Of a DNA stretch of 64,000 bases, positions 51,291 through 60,044 are shown in pieces. Position 1 is the stretch's first letter. Each line of letters starts with the position of its first letter. The position numbers were made by a program, and so were the translations under genes. The notes below the pieces were generated by a model. It worked only from the letters and a program-made list of their open reading frames with translations, searched no databases and was not told where the DNA came from. The DNA is from JAGOCV01 sp049445855 (GTDB lineage: Bacteria; Pseudomonadota; Gammaproteobacteria; Burkholderiales; Burkholderiaceae_C): assembly GCF_049445855.1 (NCBI RefSeq), contig NZ_JBMSDV010000002.1, positions 558,001 to 622,000 of the forward strand, read 5' to 3'.

Positions 51291-51971
51291 TTACTTGCGG
51301 ACGTGGCGCACGACCATCTCGACGATGCTGTCGCGCCGCGCATTCATGGCCCGGGCGGTCTCGAGGTTGCGCTTGAAGATCAGCGAGAAGGTGTGGTGGT
51401 TCGCCACGTTGAAGAAACTCAGGGCGCTGATGGACATGTGCAGGTCCACCGGGTCGAGCCCGGCGCGGAACACGCCGCCCTGCACGCCGCGCTCGTAAAC
51501 CTCGCGCACCGCGCTGATGGCGGGGACGTTGAGCTTGTGGATCAGCTTGCTCTGCGCGAGGAATTCACCGCGATGGATGTTTTCGTTCATCACGAGGCGG
51601 ATGAAGTCCGGGTTGGCGCGCTGGTAGTCCACCGTGAAGGCGACGAGCTTGCGCAGTGCGGCTTCCGGGTCGAGGTCGGCCAGGTGCAGTTCGGCCTCGA
51701 TGCTGCGGATGCGGTGGTAGGCCTCTTCGAGCACGCGGATGTACAGCGCTTCCTTGCTGCCGAAGTAGTAATAGATCATGCGCTTGCTGGTGCGCATGGC
51801 GTCGGCGATCACATCGATGCGTGCGCCGGCGAAGCCCTTTTCCGCGAACTCGCGCGTCGCGACTTCGATGATGTCCGCGACCGTGCGCTCGGGGTCGTTG
51901 GTCCGGGCGGCCGTCGTGCGTGGCGCTGTCTTGCGCGGCGTCTTGTGCGGCGTCTTGTGCGGCGTTGCCAT
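51291..51971 (-). CDS. TetR family transcriptional regulator
   Basis: The 226-residue product has a TetR_N helix-turn-helix at residues about 28-75 (ADIIEVATREFAEKGFAGARI, then TSKRMIYYYFGSKEALY) and a helical ligand domain. The YYYFGSKEALY form resembles regulators of aromatic acid catabolism. The N-terminal 25 residues are basic and include (TPHK)n repeats from a tandem DNA repeat. It begins four bases after cbiX on the same strand and lies directly upstream of the quinate/shikimate operon, its likely target. Confidence 0.88.
   Translation of the reverse strand: MATPHKTPHKTPRKTAPRTTAARTNDPERTVADIIEVATREFAEKGFAGARIDVIADAMRTSKRMIYYYFGSKEALYIRVLEEAYHRIRSIEAELHLADLDPEAALRKLVAFTVDYQRANPDFIRLVMNENIHRGEFLAQSKLIHKLNVPAISAVREVYERGVQGGVFRAGLDPVDLHMSISALSFFNVANHHTFSLIFKRNLETARAMNARRDSIVEMVVRHVRK
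51928..51963. repeat. Three tandem 12-base repeats in the TetR N-terminus
   Basis: GTCTTGCGCGGC followed by two copies of GTCTTGTGCGGC (51928-51963). On the coding strand they encode TPHK, TPHK, TPRK near residues 3-14. Copy-number change would keep the frame. Confidence 0.85.
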
Positions 51972-51975
51972 GCGT

Positions 51976-52341
51976 TCAGCCCCGGCCCAGCGCGATGCGC
52001 GCCAGCAGATCGACCAGCACGGCGGATTCCCCGACGGCAGGCGCCAGCTCGAACGCCACCTGCGGATGCCTGATCTTCAGCTCGGCCACCAGACGGGGAA
52101 TGTCTTCCCGTGCATGCTTGCCGACGCCCAGCAGCATCGGGACGATGCGGATGTTTTGCGCGCCGTTGCCGACCAGCGTCGCGCCGGCCTGCGCCAGGGT
52201 CGGCTCGCTCAATTCGAGATACGCGCACAGTGCGGGCGTGAACGGCGAGAGAAGGGCGATCTGCCTGGCCACTGCTTCCATGGGCGCGCGCCACGCGGGG
52301 TCGCGCGAGCCGTGGGCAAGCAGGATGACGGCGTGGCTCAA
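51976..52341 (-). CDS. cbiX: CbiX/SirB-type sirohydrochlorin chelatase
   Basis: The 121-residue product is a single-domain CbiX(S)-like protein with the metal-binding ILLAHGSRDPAW near residue 6, a YLELSEPTL segment near 41 and VPMLLGVGKHAREDIP near 67 with the second His. Small CbiX proteins insert cobalt, nickel or iron into sirohydrochlorin. It lies 12 bases after lptG with no tetrapyrrole gene nearby, so its metal and pathway are open. Length is that of the ancestral half-size chelatase, which dimerises. Confidence 0.88.
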   Translation of the reverse strand: MSHAVILLAHGSRDPAWRAPMEAVARQIALLSPFTPALCAYLELSEPTLAQAGATLVGNGAQNIRIVPMLLGVGKHAREDIPRLVAELKIRHPQVAFELAPAVGESAVLVDLLARIALGRG

Positions 52342-52353
52342 GCTGGTGTCCCG

Positions 52354-53457
52354 CTATCTGCGCAGCACCAGCCAGCCGAACGCACCCAGCGAGAACACCG
52401 AGTAGATCAACCCCGGAGCCGCCGCCGTGAGCCACGGCCGCCAGTTCTGCAGGTTGCCGATGTAGCCGAACACGTTGTTCAGCAGGAAGAAACTGATGCC
52501 GATCATCACGCCGCTGAACACATAGGCGGCAAGGCCGCCCGAGCGGAAATGCAGGTAGGCAAAGGGCAGCGCCAGCACCACCATCACCAGGCAACTGAGC
52601 GGGTAGAACACCTTGCGCCAGAACTCGATCTCGTAGCGCTGCGCGGTCTGGCCGTTGGCGTCCAGGTGGTTGATGTACTGGAACAGGTCGATGGTGCGCA
52701 TGCGATCCGGCTTGAGCAGCGCGACAGACACCATTTCGGCCGTGATCTCCGTGGGCCAGCGGTAGGTGGCCATTTCGCTGTGCTGCACGATGGCCCGGTC
52801 GGCGCCGGTGCTGAATTCGCTGCGTTCGGCGTTCTCGAGCAGCCAGGCCCCGTCGTTGCCGAAGCGGGCCGTGGGGGCCTGTGTGGTCGAGACCATGCGC
52901 CCCTGGTTGTCGAACTCGAAGATGCGGATGTTGTGCATGTCGCCATCGGCGTTGAGCGAGCCGACATTGGTGGCGAACGAACTGTACGGCTGCTTTTCCT
53001 TGAGCCACGCGCCGGTTTGCCCGATGGAGATGCGGCCTGTGTAACGTGACTTGAGCAGTTGCGCGGTGCGGTCGGCTGCAGGCGCGACATAGTCACCCAC
53101 GGCGAAGGTCAGCACCACGAACGATGCGCCCAGCACGAGCAGCGTGCGCATCGCCTTCCACGGACCGAGCCCGCTCGTGCGCAGGATGGTGTATTCCGAA
53201 CTCTGGGCGAAACGCGCCATCACGAAAATCGTGCCGATCAGCACGGCGATGGGCAGCAGCTCGTACAAATGGCTGGGAACCAGCAGCGCCACATACATCA
53301 GCGCATGCGTGATCTGGTAGCCGTCGGGCCCGCTCCTGCCGATGTTGGGCAATTCGTCCACCAGGTCGAAGAAGAAGAAGAGCGCGAGGAAGCCCACGGC
53401 GACGAAGGCCACGGCGGCCAGCACTTCTCCGTAGATCAGGCGTCGGATGGTTCTCAT
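52354..53457 (-). CDS. lptG: LPS export ABC permease LptG
   Basis: LptG pairs with LptF in the inner-membrane LptB2FG complex that extracts lipopolysaccharide. The 367-residue product has three N-terminal helices (residues about 12-35, 60-80, 98-120), a periplasmic beta-jellyroll domain (about 130-270) and three C-terminal helices. ELLPIAVLIGTIFVMARFAQSSEYTILRTSGLGPW is the coupling region. The ATG at 53457 overlaps the lptF stop by four bases. Upstream in-frame sequence lies in lptF. Confidence 0.94.
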   Translation of the reverse strand: MRTIRRLIYGEVLAAVAFVAVGFLALFFFFDLVDELPNIGRSGPDGYQITHALMYVALLVPSHLYELLPIAVLIGTIFVMARFAQSSEYTILRTSGLGPWKAMRTLLVLGASFVVLTFAVGDYVAPAADRTAQLLKSRYTGRISIGQTGAWLKEKQPYSSFATNVGSLNADGDMHNIRIFEFDNQGRMVSTTQAPTARFGNDGAWLLENAERSEFSTGADRAIVQHSEMATYRWPTEITAEMVSVALLKPDRMRTIDLFQYINHLDANGQTAQRYEIEFWRKVFYPLSCLVMVVLALPFAYLHFRSGGLAAYVFSGVMIGISFFLLNNVFGYIGNLQNWRPWLTAAAPGLIYSVFSLGAFGWLVLRR

Positions 53458-54560
53458 GCCGTGACTCCATGGGGATGGCGGCGGCGCAGCAGATTCATGA
53501 CCGACCAGTTGTTGTGGCGCTTGGCCAGCCACAGCAGCGCCAGCGCGAGGATGCCGCCATGCAGGCCGAGCAGCAGCACGCCGAAGCCCACGCGGCCCGA
53601 GGCCACCCAGCTCTGGCCGAGGTTGAGCAGGTTGAAATACACCACGAAGGAGAAGAGGGCGAAGATCAGGTTGCCGCTGCGCCCCGCGCGCGGGTTCACG
53701 CTGGACACTGCAATCGCCAGCACGACGAAGTTGAAAGCCGCCAGTGCCAGGCCGATGCGCCAGGCCAGCTCACCCAGATTGATGGGTGTGGGATCGCGCA
53801 GCAGCGTGAGGGTGCTGCGCGTCTTGGTGGGCGCGCTGTCCTGGCTGCCCAGCGCGTTCGAGCCGACCTGCGTGCCGTATTCCTCGAACTCGCTCACGCG
53901 CAGCTCGGGCTTGTCATTCGTGGTGTCCAGCCGCTGGCCGTTCTGCAGCATCAGGAACTGCGAATCGTTGATCGTCTGGACGCGGCCGGTGCGGGCCGAG
54001 GTGATGGACTGCTTGCCCTTTTCGTTGATCGAGATAAACACGTTGCTGCCCGTTGTGCCGCCAGCGGTTTCCTTGTCGATGAAAAACACGCGCGTACCGC
54101 CGGAAGACTCCTGGAACTGGCCGGGCGCGATGCGTTCCAGGTCGCCGCGCTGTTGGTAGCGGTCCCGCAGATCCTGCGACTGCTGGTTGGCCCATGGCCA
54201 CACGCCCAGCGCGAGCACGGCGATCACCACGAGCACGGGCCACGCAAAGCGCATCAGCGGCCCGATGAAACCGGCCAGTCCGCGCCCGGCGGCGAACCAG
54301 ATGACGACTTCGCTGTCCTGGTACATGCGCGATAGCGTGCCCACGATGGCGATGAACAGGCTCAGGCTCAGGATGGTGGGCAACTGGCCCATGACCGTGT
54401 ACCCCATCACCAGCATCACGTCGGACGGGTTGACGCTGCCCTTGGTGGCCAGGCCGAGCGTGCGGATCAGCATCATCGTCATGACGATGGTGACCAGGAC
54501 GACCAGCGTGGCCCCGAAGCTGCGGGCCAGCTCCTTGCGGAGCGAGGAATGGAATAACAT
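53454..54560 (-). CDS. lptF: LPS export ABC permease LptF
   Basis: LptF is the other permease subunit of LptB2FG. The 368-residue product has the six-helix plus periplasmic jellyroll layout. It shows SLFIAIVGTLSRMYQDSEVVIWFAAGRG as the coupling region and a long periplasmic segment, residues about 130-260. The start is the ATG at 54560 (MLFHSSLRKELARSFGATLV); the open frame continues far upstream antisense to pepA and must not be used. Only 24 bases separate it from the pepA ATG. Confidence 0.95.
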   Translation of the reverse strand: MLFHSSLRKELARSFGATLVVLVTIVMTMMLIRTLGLATKGSVNPSDVMLVMGYTVMGQLPTILSLSLFIAIVGTLSRMYQDSEVVIWFAAGRGLAGFIGPLMRFAWPVLVVIAVLALGVWPWANQQSQDLRDRYQQRGDLERIAPGQFQESSGGTRVFFIDKETAGGTTGSNVFISINEKGKQSITSARTGRVQTINDSQFLMLQNGQRLDTTNDKPELRVSEFEEYGTQVGSNALGSQDSAPTKTRSTLTLLRDPTPINLGELAWRIGLALAAFNFVVLAIAVSSVNPRAGRSGNLIFALFSFVVYFNLLNLGQSWVASGRVGFGVLLLGLHGGILALALLWLAKRHNNWSVMNLLRRRHPHGVTA

Positions 54561-54584
54561 CGGTTCGAAGGAAAAGCGTTGATT

Positions 54585-56057
54585 ATGGACTTTCAGACCA
54601 AGACCCTGAGCCTCGTGGCGGCTGCCAGCGAGAAGACCGATGCCCTCGTGGTGCTGATCACCGAAGGCGCCAAGCCGGGCAAGGACGTGCTGTCGAAGCT
54701 GGCCGGCGAAGCCATCGCCGCCGGTGACTTCGACCCCAAGGCCGGCAAGCTGCTCTCCCTGTACAAGCCGGCGGGCGTTTCGGCGCGCCGCGTGTTGCTG
54801 GCGGGCGCGGGTGACGGGTCGGCCAAGGCGGTGCGCGCGGCCGTGGCGTCCGCGGTCGGCATGCTCAAGTCGCAGCCGGTGCGCAAGCTGGTGGTGCTTT
54901 TTGCCGGGCCGCCTTCCGATGCGGCCATCCAGGCCAGTGTGGTCGCTGCGGCCGAGTCCAGCTATGCGTACACCACCACCAAGTCCAAGGCGGAGGGCCG
55001 CAAGATCACCACGGTGACACTCGGCGTGCCGGACGCCGCCAAGGTGCGCGCGCAGGTCGCGCGGGCCGCCGGCACGGTGGCAGGCATCGAATTCGCCAAG
55101 GAATGGGGCAACCGCCCGCCCAATCACGCCACACCCACGCTGCTGGGCGAAGCCGCCCGCTCGCTGGCGCGCAAGGGCGGCATCCAGTGCGAAGTGCTGG
55201 GCCCCAAGGAAGTGGCCAGGCTCGGCATGGGTTCGTTCATGGCGGTGGCACAGGGCTCCGAAGAGCCGCTGCGTTTCATCGTGCTGAAGTACAACGGCGC
55301 GGCCAGGTCGGTGACGCCGGTCGTGCTGGTGGGCAAGGGCATCACCTTCGACACCGGTGGCATCTCCATCAAGCCGGCCGGCGAGATGGACGAGATGAAG
55401 TTCGACATGTGCGGCGCGGCCAGCGTGCTGGGCGTGTTCCGCGCGCTGGCGGACATCCAGCCTGCGGTGAACGTGGTCGGGATCATCCCCGCCTGCGAGA
55501 ACATGCCCGACGGGCGCAGCCTGAAGCCGGGCGACGTGGTCACCAGCATGAGCGGCCAGACCATCGAGGTGCTCAACACCGACGCCGAGGGGCGCCTGAT
55601 CCTGTGCGACGCGCTGACGTATGCCGAACGCTTCAAGCCGGCGGCGGTGGTGGACATCGCCACGCTCACCGGTGCCTGCGTCATTGCGCTGGGCGGCGTG
55701 CGCAGCGGACTGTTCGCCAGCGACGACAAGCTGGCTGCCGACCTGCAGTCCGCCGGCGACCGCGCGCAGGACCTGTGCTGGCGCATGCCGCTGGATGACG
55801 ACTACGCAGAAGGCCTGAAGACCAATTTCGCCGACGTTGCCAACGTGGCGGGCCGCGCGGGCGGGGCCATCACCGCGGCCAAGTTCCTGCAGCGCTTTGC
55901 GGGCAGCTTCGCGTGGGCGCATCTGGACATTGCGGGCACCGCATGGAAAAGCGGCGGCGCCAAGGGCTCGACCGGCCGCCCGGTGCCCCTGCTGCTCGAG
56001 TACCTGCTGGCCCGGCAGCCTGCACCGGCGGCGAAGGCCGCACGCAAGGCGCGCTGA
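54585..56057 (+). CDS. pepA: Leucyl aminopeptidase PepA
   Basis: PepA is the hexameric M17 metallo-aminopeptidase; in E. coli it is also a DNA-binding protein. The 490-residue product has the metal-binding VGKGITFDTGGISIKP near residue 249 and the family signature NTDAEGRL at 331-338. The ATG at 54585 is given. A TTG at 54579 has better spacing (six bases) from the AAGGA at 54568-54572 and would add two residues. It is divergent from lptF and followed by holC, a conserved order. Confidence 0.95.
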   Translation: MDFQTKTLSLVAAASEKTDALVVLITEGAKPGKDVLSKLAGEAIAAGDFDPKAGKLLSLYKPAGVSARRVLLAGAGDGSAKAVRAAVASAVGMLKSQPVRKLVVLFAGPPSDAAIQASVVAAAESSYAYTTTKSKAEGRKITTVTLGVPDAAKVRAQVARAAGTVAGIEFAKEWGNRPPNHATPTLLGEAARSLARKGGIQCEVLGPKEVARLGMGSFMAVAQGSEEPLRFIVLKYNGAARSVTPVVLVGKGITFDTGGISIKPAGEMDEMKFDMCGAASVLGVFRALADIQPAVNVVGIIPACENMPDGRSLKPGDVVTSMSGQTIEVLNTDAEGRLILCDALTYAERFKPAAVVDIATLTGACVIALGGVRSGLFASDDKLAADLQSAGDRAQDLCWRMPLDDDYAEGLKTNFADVANVAGRAGGAITAAKFLQRFAGSFAWAHLDIAGTAWKSGGAKGSTGRPVPLLLEYLLARQPAPAAKAARKAR

Positions 56058-56094
56058 GCGCAGCGTCGCACTGATTTCCGATGACCGGGTTCCG

Positions 56095-56529
56095 ATGACC
56101 GAGATCGCCTTCCACTTCAACGCGCCGGACAAGGTGGCCTACGCCTGCCGGCTGCTGCGCAAGGCGGTGGCCAGCAAGGCCCGGGTCGTGGTGACCGGGG
56201 ATTCCGCGACGCTCGGGCAACTGGACGTGGCGCTATGGACCTTCGGCGCACTCGAATTCCTGCCGCATTGCCGCAGTGCGGCGAACGCATCGGTCAAGGC
56301 GCAATCACCCGTGTACCTGACCGAAAGCAGCCGCGAGACGCCACACCAGCAGGTGCTGGTCAACCTCGGCGGCGAGGTTCCGGCCGGTTTCGAGCGCTAT
56401 GAGCGCCTGATCGAAGTGGTGACACTGGACGATGACGACCGTGGGCAGGCCCGCAGCCGCTGGAAGCACTACACCGACCGCGGTTACCCGATCGTGCGGC
56501 ACGACCTCAATCTCAAACCTCCAACCTGA
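56095..56529 (+). CDS. holC: DNA polymerase III chi subunit
   Basis: HolC links the clamp loader to single-stranded DNA-binding protein. The 144-residue product begins MTEIAFHFNAPDKVAYACRL, the usual HolC N-terminus. It has FLPHCRSAAN and the C-terminal GYPIVRHDL segment near residue 134. The length matches the family. It lies 37 bases after pepA; pepA-holC is a conserved pair. The ATG at 56095 gives the canonical start. Confidence 0.92.
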   Translation: MTEIAFHFNAPDKVAYACRLLRKAVASKARVVVTGDSATLGQLDVALWTFGALEFLPHCRSAANASVKAQSPVYLTESSRETPHQQVLVNLGGEVPAGFERYERLIEVVTLDDDDRGQARSRWKHYTDRGYPIVRHDLNLKPPT

Positions 56530-56540
56530 AAGCCGCGCCC

Positions 56541-56903
56541 ATGAACGCGCCCAACCGCACGCCGCCACGCTTCGTTCCCACGCTCACGGAGGTCGTGCAG
56601 GGGCAGGCCGACGTCGCTGTAGCGCCGGCTTACGGCGCATCCGGACAGGGTGGCCCCATGGCCCTGTCCCCGCAGATGCAGGAAGCCCTGATCCAGCGCG
56701 TGCTGCAGCGTGTGGACCAGACGCTGGCCCTGCGGTTGCGGGAGGCCATCTCGGCCGCTGCACTGCAGCACAGCCAGGCGTTGGCCCAGCACATGCGCGC
56801 CGAAATCGAGGCCGTGGTGACCGATCTCGTCGCCCAGGCCGTGGGCAATGAACTGGCCGGCAGACCGCCTGTTGCTTCGGCGCAGAACCCGCAGAAAAAC
56901 TGA
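56541..56903 (+). CDS. Conserved hypothetical protein downstream of holC
   Basis: The 120-residue product has an extended N-terminus (NRTPPRFVPTLTEVVQ, residues 5-20), a Gly/Ala-rich linker and a long Ala/Gln/Arg/Glu-rich amphipathic helix (about 45-105). No catalytic motif or signal peptide is visible. I recall similar proteins after holC in Burkholderiales, which suggests a replication or cell-envelope link that has not been shown. It starts 11 bases after holC and is probably co-transcribed with it. Confidence 0.65.
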   Translation: MNAPNRTPPRFVPTLTEVVQGQADVAVAPAYGASGQGGPMALSPQMQEALIQRVLQRVDQTLALRLREAISAAALQHSQALAQHMRAEIEAVVTDLVAQAVGNELAGRPPVASAQNPQKN

Positions 56904-57035
56904 TGTTGCCGCCTATCGGCGCGAAAGCCTTGTGCTAGCATCCTTCGCACGGCGCGAGGCCCCGTCAATACACGCTTTTGCGGGCCCGCCGGGTTATAAA
57001 CCGACACCTTAACTTTTCCGTTCCTGGAGGCTTTT

Positions 57036-58232
57036 ATGCAATTGAAGTGGACCGCGGTCGCCTTGGCCGCAATGCTGGTTGTTGCTTGCGGCAAGAAAGA
57101 AGAAGCACCCGCGCCGGCAGCTGCACCTGCAGCCGCTCCCGCTGCGGCACCCGCTGCCGAAACCGTGACCGTCAAGATCGGCCACGTGGGCCCCACGAGC
57201 GGTGCCATTGCCCACCTGGGCAAGGACAACGAACTGGGCGCCAAGCTGGCCATCGAGGAACTGAACGCCAAGGGCGTGAAGATCGGCTCGGCCACCGCCA
57301 AGTTCGAACTGCTGGCCGAAGACGACGGCGCCGATCCGAAGCAAGGCACTGCTGCTGCCCAGAAGCTGGTCGACAGCAAGGTCAACGGCGTGGTCGGCCA
57401 CCTGAACTCCGGCACCACCATCCCCGCCTCCAAGATCTACAGCGACGCTGGCATTCCCCAGGTCTCCCCCTCCGCAACCAACCCCAAGTACACGCAACAA
57501 GGCTTCAAGACCGCCTTCCGCGTGGTGGCCAATGACGGCCAACTGGGCGGCACGCTGGGCAAGTACGCTGTCGACACCCTCAAGGGCAAGTCCATCGTCG
57601 TGATCGACGATCGTACCGCCTACGGCCAGGGCGTGGCTGAAGAATTCGAGAAGGCAGTCAAGGCTGCCGGCGGCGAAATCAAGGGCCACGAATTCACCAC
57701 CGACAAGTCGACCGACTTCAACGCCATCCTGACCAAGCTGAAGTCCGCCAAGCCGGACGTGCTGTTCTACGGCGGCATGGACGCTGTGGCCGGCCCGATG
57801 ATCAAGCAAGCCAAGCAACTGGGCCTGAAGGTCAAGTTCATGGGCGGCGACGGCATCTGCACGGCTGAACTGCCCAAGCTGTCCGGCGACACGCTGGCCG
57901 ACGAGCAAGTGGTGTGCGCCGAAGCCGGCGGTGTGGACGGTGACCTGAAGGCAGGCCTGGACGCATTCAAGACCAAGTTCAAGGAAAAGAACGGTGTGGA
58001 AGTCCAGATCTACGCCCCCTACGTCTATGACGCCGTGAACGTGATCGTTGCTGCCATGGAAAAGGCCGGTTCCGCAGACCCGGCCAAGTACCTGCCCGAA
58101 CTCGCCAAGATCGAGTACAAGGGCGTGACCGGCAACATCGCCTTCGACGACAAGGGCGACATCAAGAACGGCGCGCTGACCCTGTACACCTACAAGGGTG
58201 GCAAGCGCGAGCAGATCGCCGTCGTTCGCTGA
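57036..58232 (+). CDS. Branched-chain amino acid ABC binding lipoprotein, LivK type
   Basis: The 398-residue product is a type 1 periplasmic binding protein. It has a lipoprotein signal with the lipobox Cys18 (LVVAC) and an Ala/Pro tether (residues about 26-40, APAAAPAAAPAAA). The mature fold starts VKIGHVGPTSGAIAHLG. DDRTAYGQGVAEEF near 188 and GGMDAVAGPMIKQAKQLG near 247 are family motifs. A strong GGAGG site precedes the ATG. No permease is adjacent, and a terminator ends the unit, so it must work with components encoded elsewhere. Confidence 0.92.
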   Translation: MQLKWTAVALAAMLVVACGKKEEAPAPAAAPAAAPAAAPAAETVTVKIGHVGPTSGAIAHLGKDNELGAKLAIEELNAKGVKIGSATAKFELLAEDDGADPKQGTAAAQKLVDSKVNGVVGHLNSGTTIPASKIYSDAGIPQVSPSATNPKYTQQGFKTAFRVVANDGQLGGTLGKYAVDTLKGKSIVVIDDRTAYGQGVAEEFEKAVKAAGGEIKGHEFTTDKSTDFNAILTKLKSAKPDVLFYGGMDAVAGPMIKQAKQLGLKVKFMGGDGICTAELPKLSGDTLADEQVVCAEAGGVDGDLKAGLDAFKTKFKEKNGVEVQIYAPYVYDAVNVIVAAMEKAGSADPAKYLPELAKIEYKGVTGNIAFDDKGDIKNGALTLYTYKGGKREQIAVVR

Positions 58233-58253
58233 TCCCGACTTTTTGACGGATTG

Positions 58254-58279
58254 AAAGAGGCCCTTCGGGGCCTCTTTTC
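58254..58279 (+). terminator. Rho-independent terminator after the LivK-type gene
   Basis: AAAGAGGCCC (58254-58263), TTCG loop, GGGCCTCTTT (58268-58277) with a T-run. A perfect ten-base stem with a UUCG tetraloop, 21 bases after the stop codon. Confidence 0.92.
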
Positions 58280-58340
58280 ATTGTTGCTTCGGAAATACAC
58301 GGCGTTATCCAGAATCCCGGCCAACTTATACAATCCCTCG

Positions 58341-59189
58341 ATGAGTTCGAGTCAGAGCAGCAACCGTCCGGTTGCGTGGGGGCCGCGTGCCGGGGTGCCG
58401 CGTGATGACATGCCGCGAACGCTGGCGGGACAGACGGCGCGCAAGCTCCGGCAGGACATCATCCAGGGCAAACTCCAGCCTGGTGAACGTCTGACTTTCG
58501 AGCGCCTCACGCGCATGTACGAAGTGGGCAGCAGTCCGTTGCGTGAAGCCCTGTTCCAGGTGGCCGCGGAAGGGCTCGTGCACGGTGAGGACCACAAGGG
58601 ATTCATCGTTGCGCCCATCAATCTCGGCGAGATGATGGATGTGTCGTCGCTGCGCGCCCAGCTCGAGATGTTCGCGGCCTCCCTGTCCATCGAGCATGGC
58701 GGCGAAGAGTGGGAGACCCGTGTGCTCAGTGCTTCGCACCGTCTCAAGCGCGCCGAAGTCGCCCTGCGGCAGGCCGGTCCCGAGCAACGCCGCGCGGCCG
58801 AAGACGACTGGGAGCAGCGTCACCGCGAATTCCATTACGCCCTGTGCAGCGCATGCGGTTCGCCCTGGGCATTGCACTTCTTCGACCAGCTTTACGACCA
58901 GCTCGAGCGGTACAGGCGCCATTTCTGGCAGTACGCCGAGCGCGCGGAAGCCGCCGATGACGAGCACGAAAGCATCCTGCAGGCCGCGCTTGCCCACGAT
59001 CGTGAGAAGACGACGAGTCTGCTGAAGGCGCACTTCCAGAAGCAGGCGGCGCTCACCACGGACGCGATGCAGGTCGATCCGCAGAGGCTGCAGGAAATTT
59101 CTTCCCCGGCCATGCGTGGCGAAGAGGCGGGTGGCGCATCTGCCACGAAGCCGGCGCCCCGCCGCGGCCGTCCCCGCCGCGTCGCCTGA
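58341..59189 (+). CDS. GntR family (FadR/FCD type) transcriptional regulator
   Basis: The 282-residue product has a winged helix-turn-helix (residues about 30-95, RLTFERLTRMYEVGSSPLREAL) and an FCD helical ligand domain with metal-binding histidines (HREFHYALCSAC near 176, and later HFFDQL). It ends in a basic PRRGRPRR tail resembling an AT-hook. FCD regulators often sense organic acids. The ATG at 58341 lacks a clear ribosome-binding site; an in-frame ATG at 58251 lies in the terminator. It converges on the oligopeptide-type importer, a possible target. Confidence 0.87.
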   Translation: MSSSQSSNRPVAWGPRAGVPRDDMPRTLAGQTARKLRQDIIQGKLQPGERLTFERLTRMYEVGSSPLREALFQVAAEGLVHGEDHKGFIVAPINLGEMMDVSSLRAQLEMFAASLSIEHGGEEWETRVLSASHRLKRAEVALRQAGPEQRRAAEDDWEQRHREFHYALCSACGSPWALHFFDQLYDQLERYRRHFWQYAERAEAADDEHESILQAALAHDREKTTSLLKAHFQKQAALTTDAMQVDPQRLQEISSPAMRGEEAGGASATKPAPRRGRPRRVA

Positions 59190-59192
59190 GAT

Positions 59193-60044
59193 TCAGCCGC
59201 CCGCTGCGGCCGTCCCTACTTCTTCGTCCTGGTCCGCCGTGTCGAGCCAGTGCGGGTCGACTTCGGGCAGCGGGATGGCGCGCAGCAGCTTGCGCGTGTA
59301 GGCATGTTCCGGCTGCGCGAAGACCGCTTTCGTGTCGCCGGTCTCGACCACCTGGCCCGATCGCATGACGACGATGCGATCGCACACGGCGCGCACGACC
59401 GAGAGGTCATGGCTGATCAGCACGACGCCCATGCCGGTGCGCGCGCGAAGTTCGTTGAGCAATTCGAGAATCTGTGCCTGCACCGATACATCGAGGCCTG
59501 ACACGATTTCGTCCGCGATCACAAGCGACGGGCGCAGCGCAATGGCGCGCGCGAGGCCGATACGCTGGCGCTGGCCGCCCGAGAGCTGATGGGCATAGCG
59601 CTTGAGGAAATCTTTCGGCAGGCCGACTTCTGTGATCAGGTCGGCGGCGTTATCGGCGGCTTCCTTCGCCGTGCGCGCGTGACCGAACACCAGGAAGGGC
59701 TCAGCCAGGATGTCTCCCAGCGTGCGGCGCGGGTTGAGCGCGGACTGCGAATCCTGGAACACCATCTGCATCTGCTGCCGGTACGGCTGCAGCGCGGACT
59801 CGCCGAGATTCGTGATGTCATCGCCCTGGAAGGTCAGCGTGCCGCCCGTCGGCTGGTAGAGGCGGATCAGCGCCCGGGCCAGCGTGCTCTTGCCGGAGCC
59901 CGATTCGCCGACGACGCCGACGCATTCGCCCTGGCTCACCTGCAGGTCGATGCCCTTGATGATCTCGACCAGCGGAGGTTTGCCGAACACGGGCTTGCGA
60001 CTGCGGTCGGGCAGCGCCACGCGGAGGTTCTTCGCTTCAAGCAC
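59193..60044 (-). CDS. Peptide-type ABC importer ATP-binding protein (DppF/OppF type)
   Basis: The 283-residue product has Walker A GESGSGKST near residue 46, signature LSGGQRQRIGLARAI, Walker B LVIADEIVSGLDVSVQAQ and the C-terminal HAYTRKLLRAIPLP region specific to peptide/nickel importers. The start is a GTG at 60044 that overlaps the preceding ATPase gene by eight bases. Last of five importer genes. Substrate class (oligopeptide, glutathione, nickel) cannot be set from the ATPase. Confidence 0.9.
   Translation of the reverse strand: MLEAKNLRVALPDRSRKPVFGKPPLVEIIKGIDLQVSQGECVGVVGESGSGKSTLARALIRLYQPTGGTLTFQGDDITNLGESALQPYRQQMQMVFQDSQSALNPRRTLGDILAEPFLVFGHARTAKEAADNAADLITEVGLPKDFLKRYAHQLSGGQRQRIGLARAIALRPSLVIADEIVSGLDVSVQAQILELLNELRARTGMGVVLISHDLSVVRAVCDRIVVMRSGQVVETGDTKAVFAQPEHAYTRKLLRAIPLPEVDPHWLDTADQDEEVGTAAAGG

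Noticed and set aside
53454..56132. A single 892-residue minus-strand frame running through lptF and antisense to pepA
   Set aside because: Only the last 368 residues are LptF-like. The first part is antisense to the well-supported pepA gene and has no recognisable domain.
57121..57163. Ala/Pro-coding repeat region in the LivK-type gene as a mobile or CRISPR-like repeat
   Set aside because: It is a low-complexity lipoprotein tether (APAAAPAAAPAAA) in frame with the gene, not a spaced repeat array.
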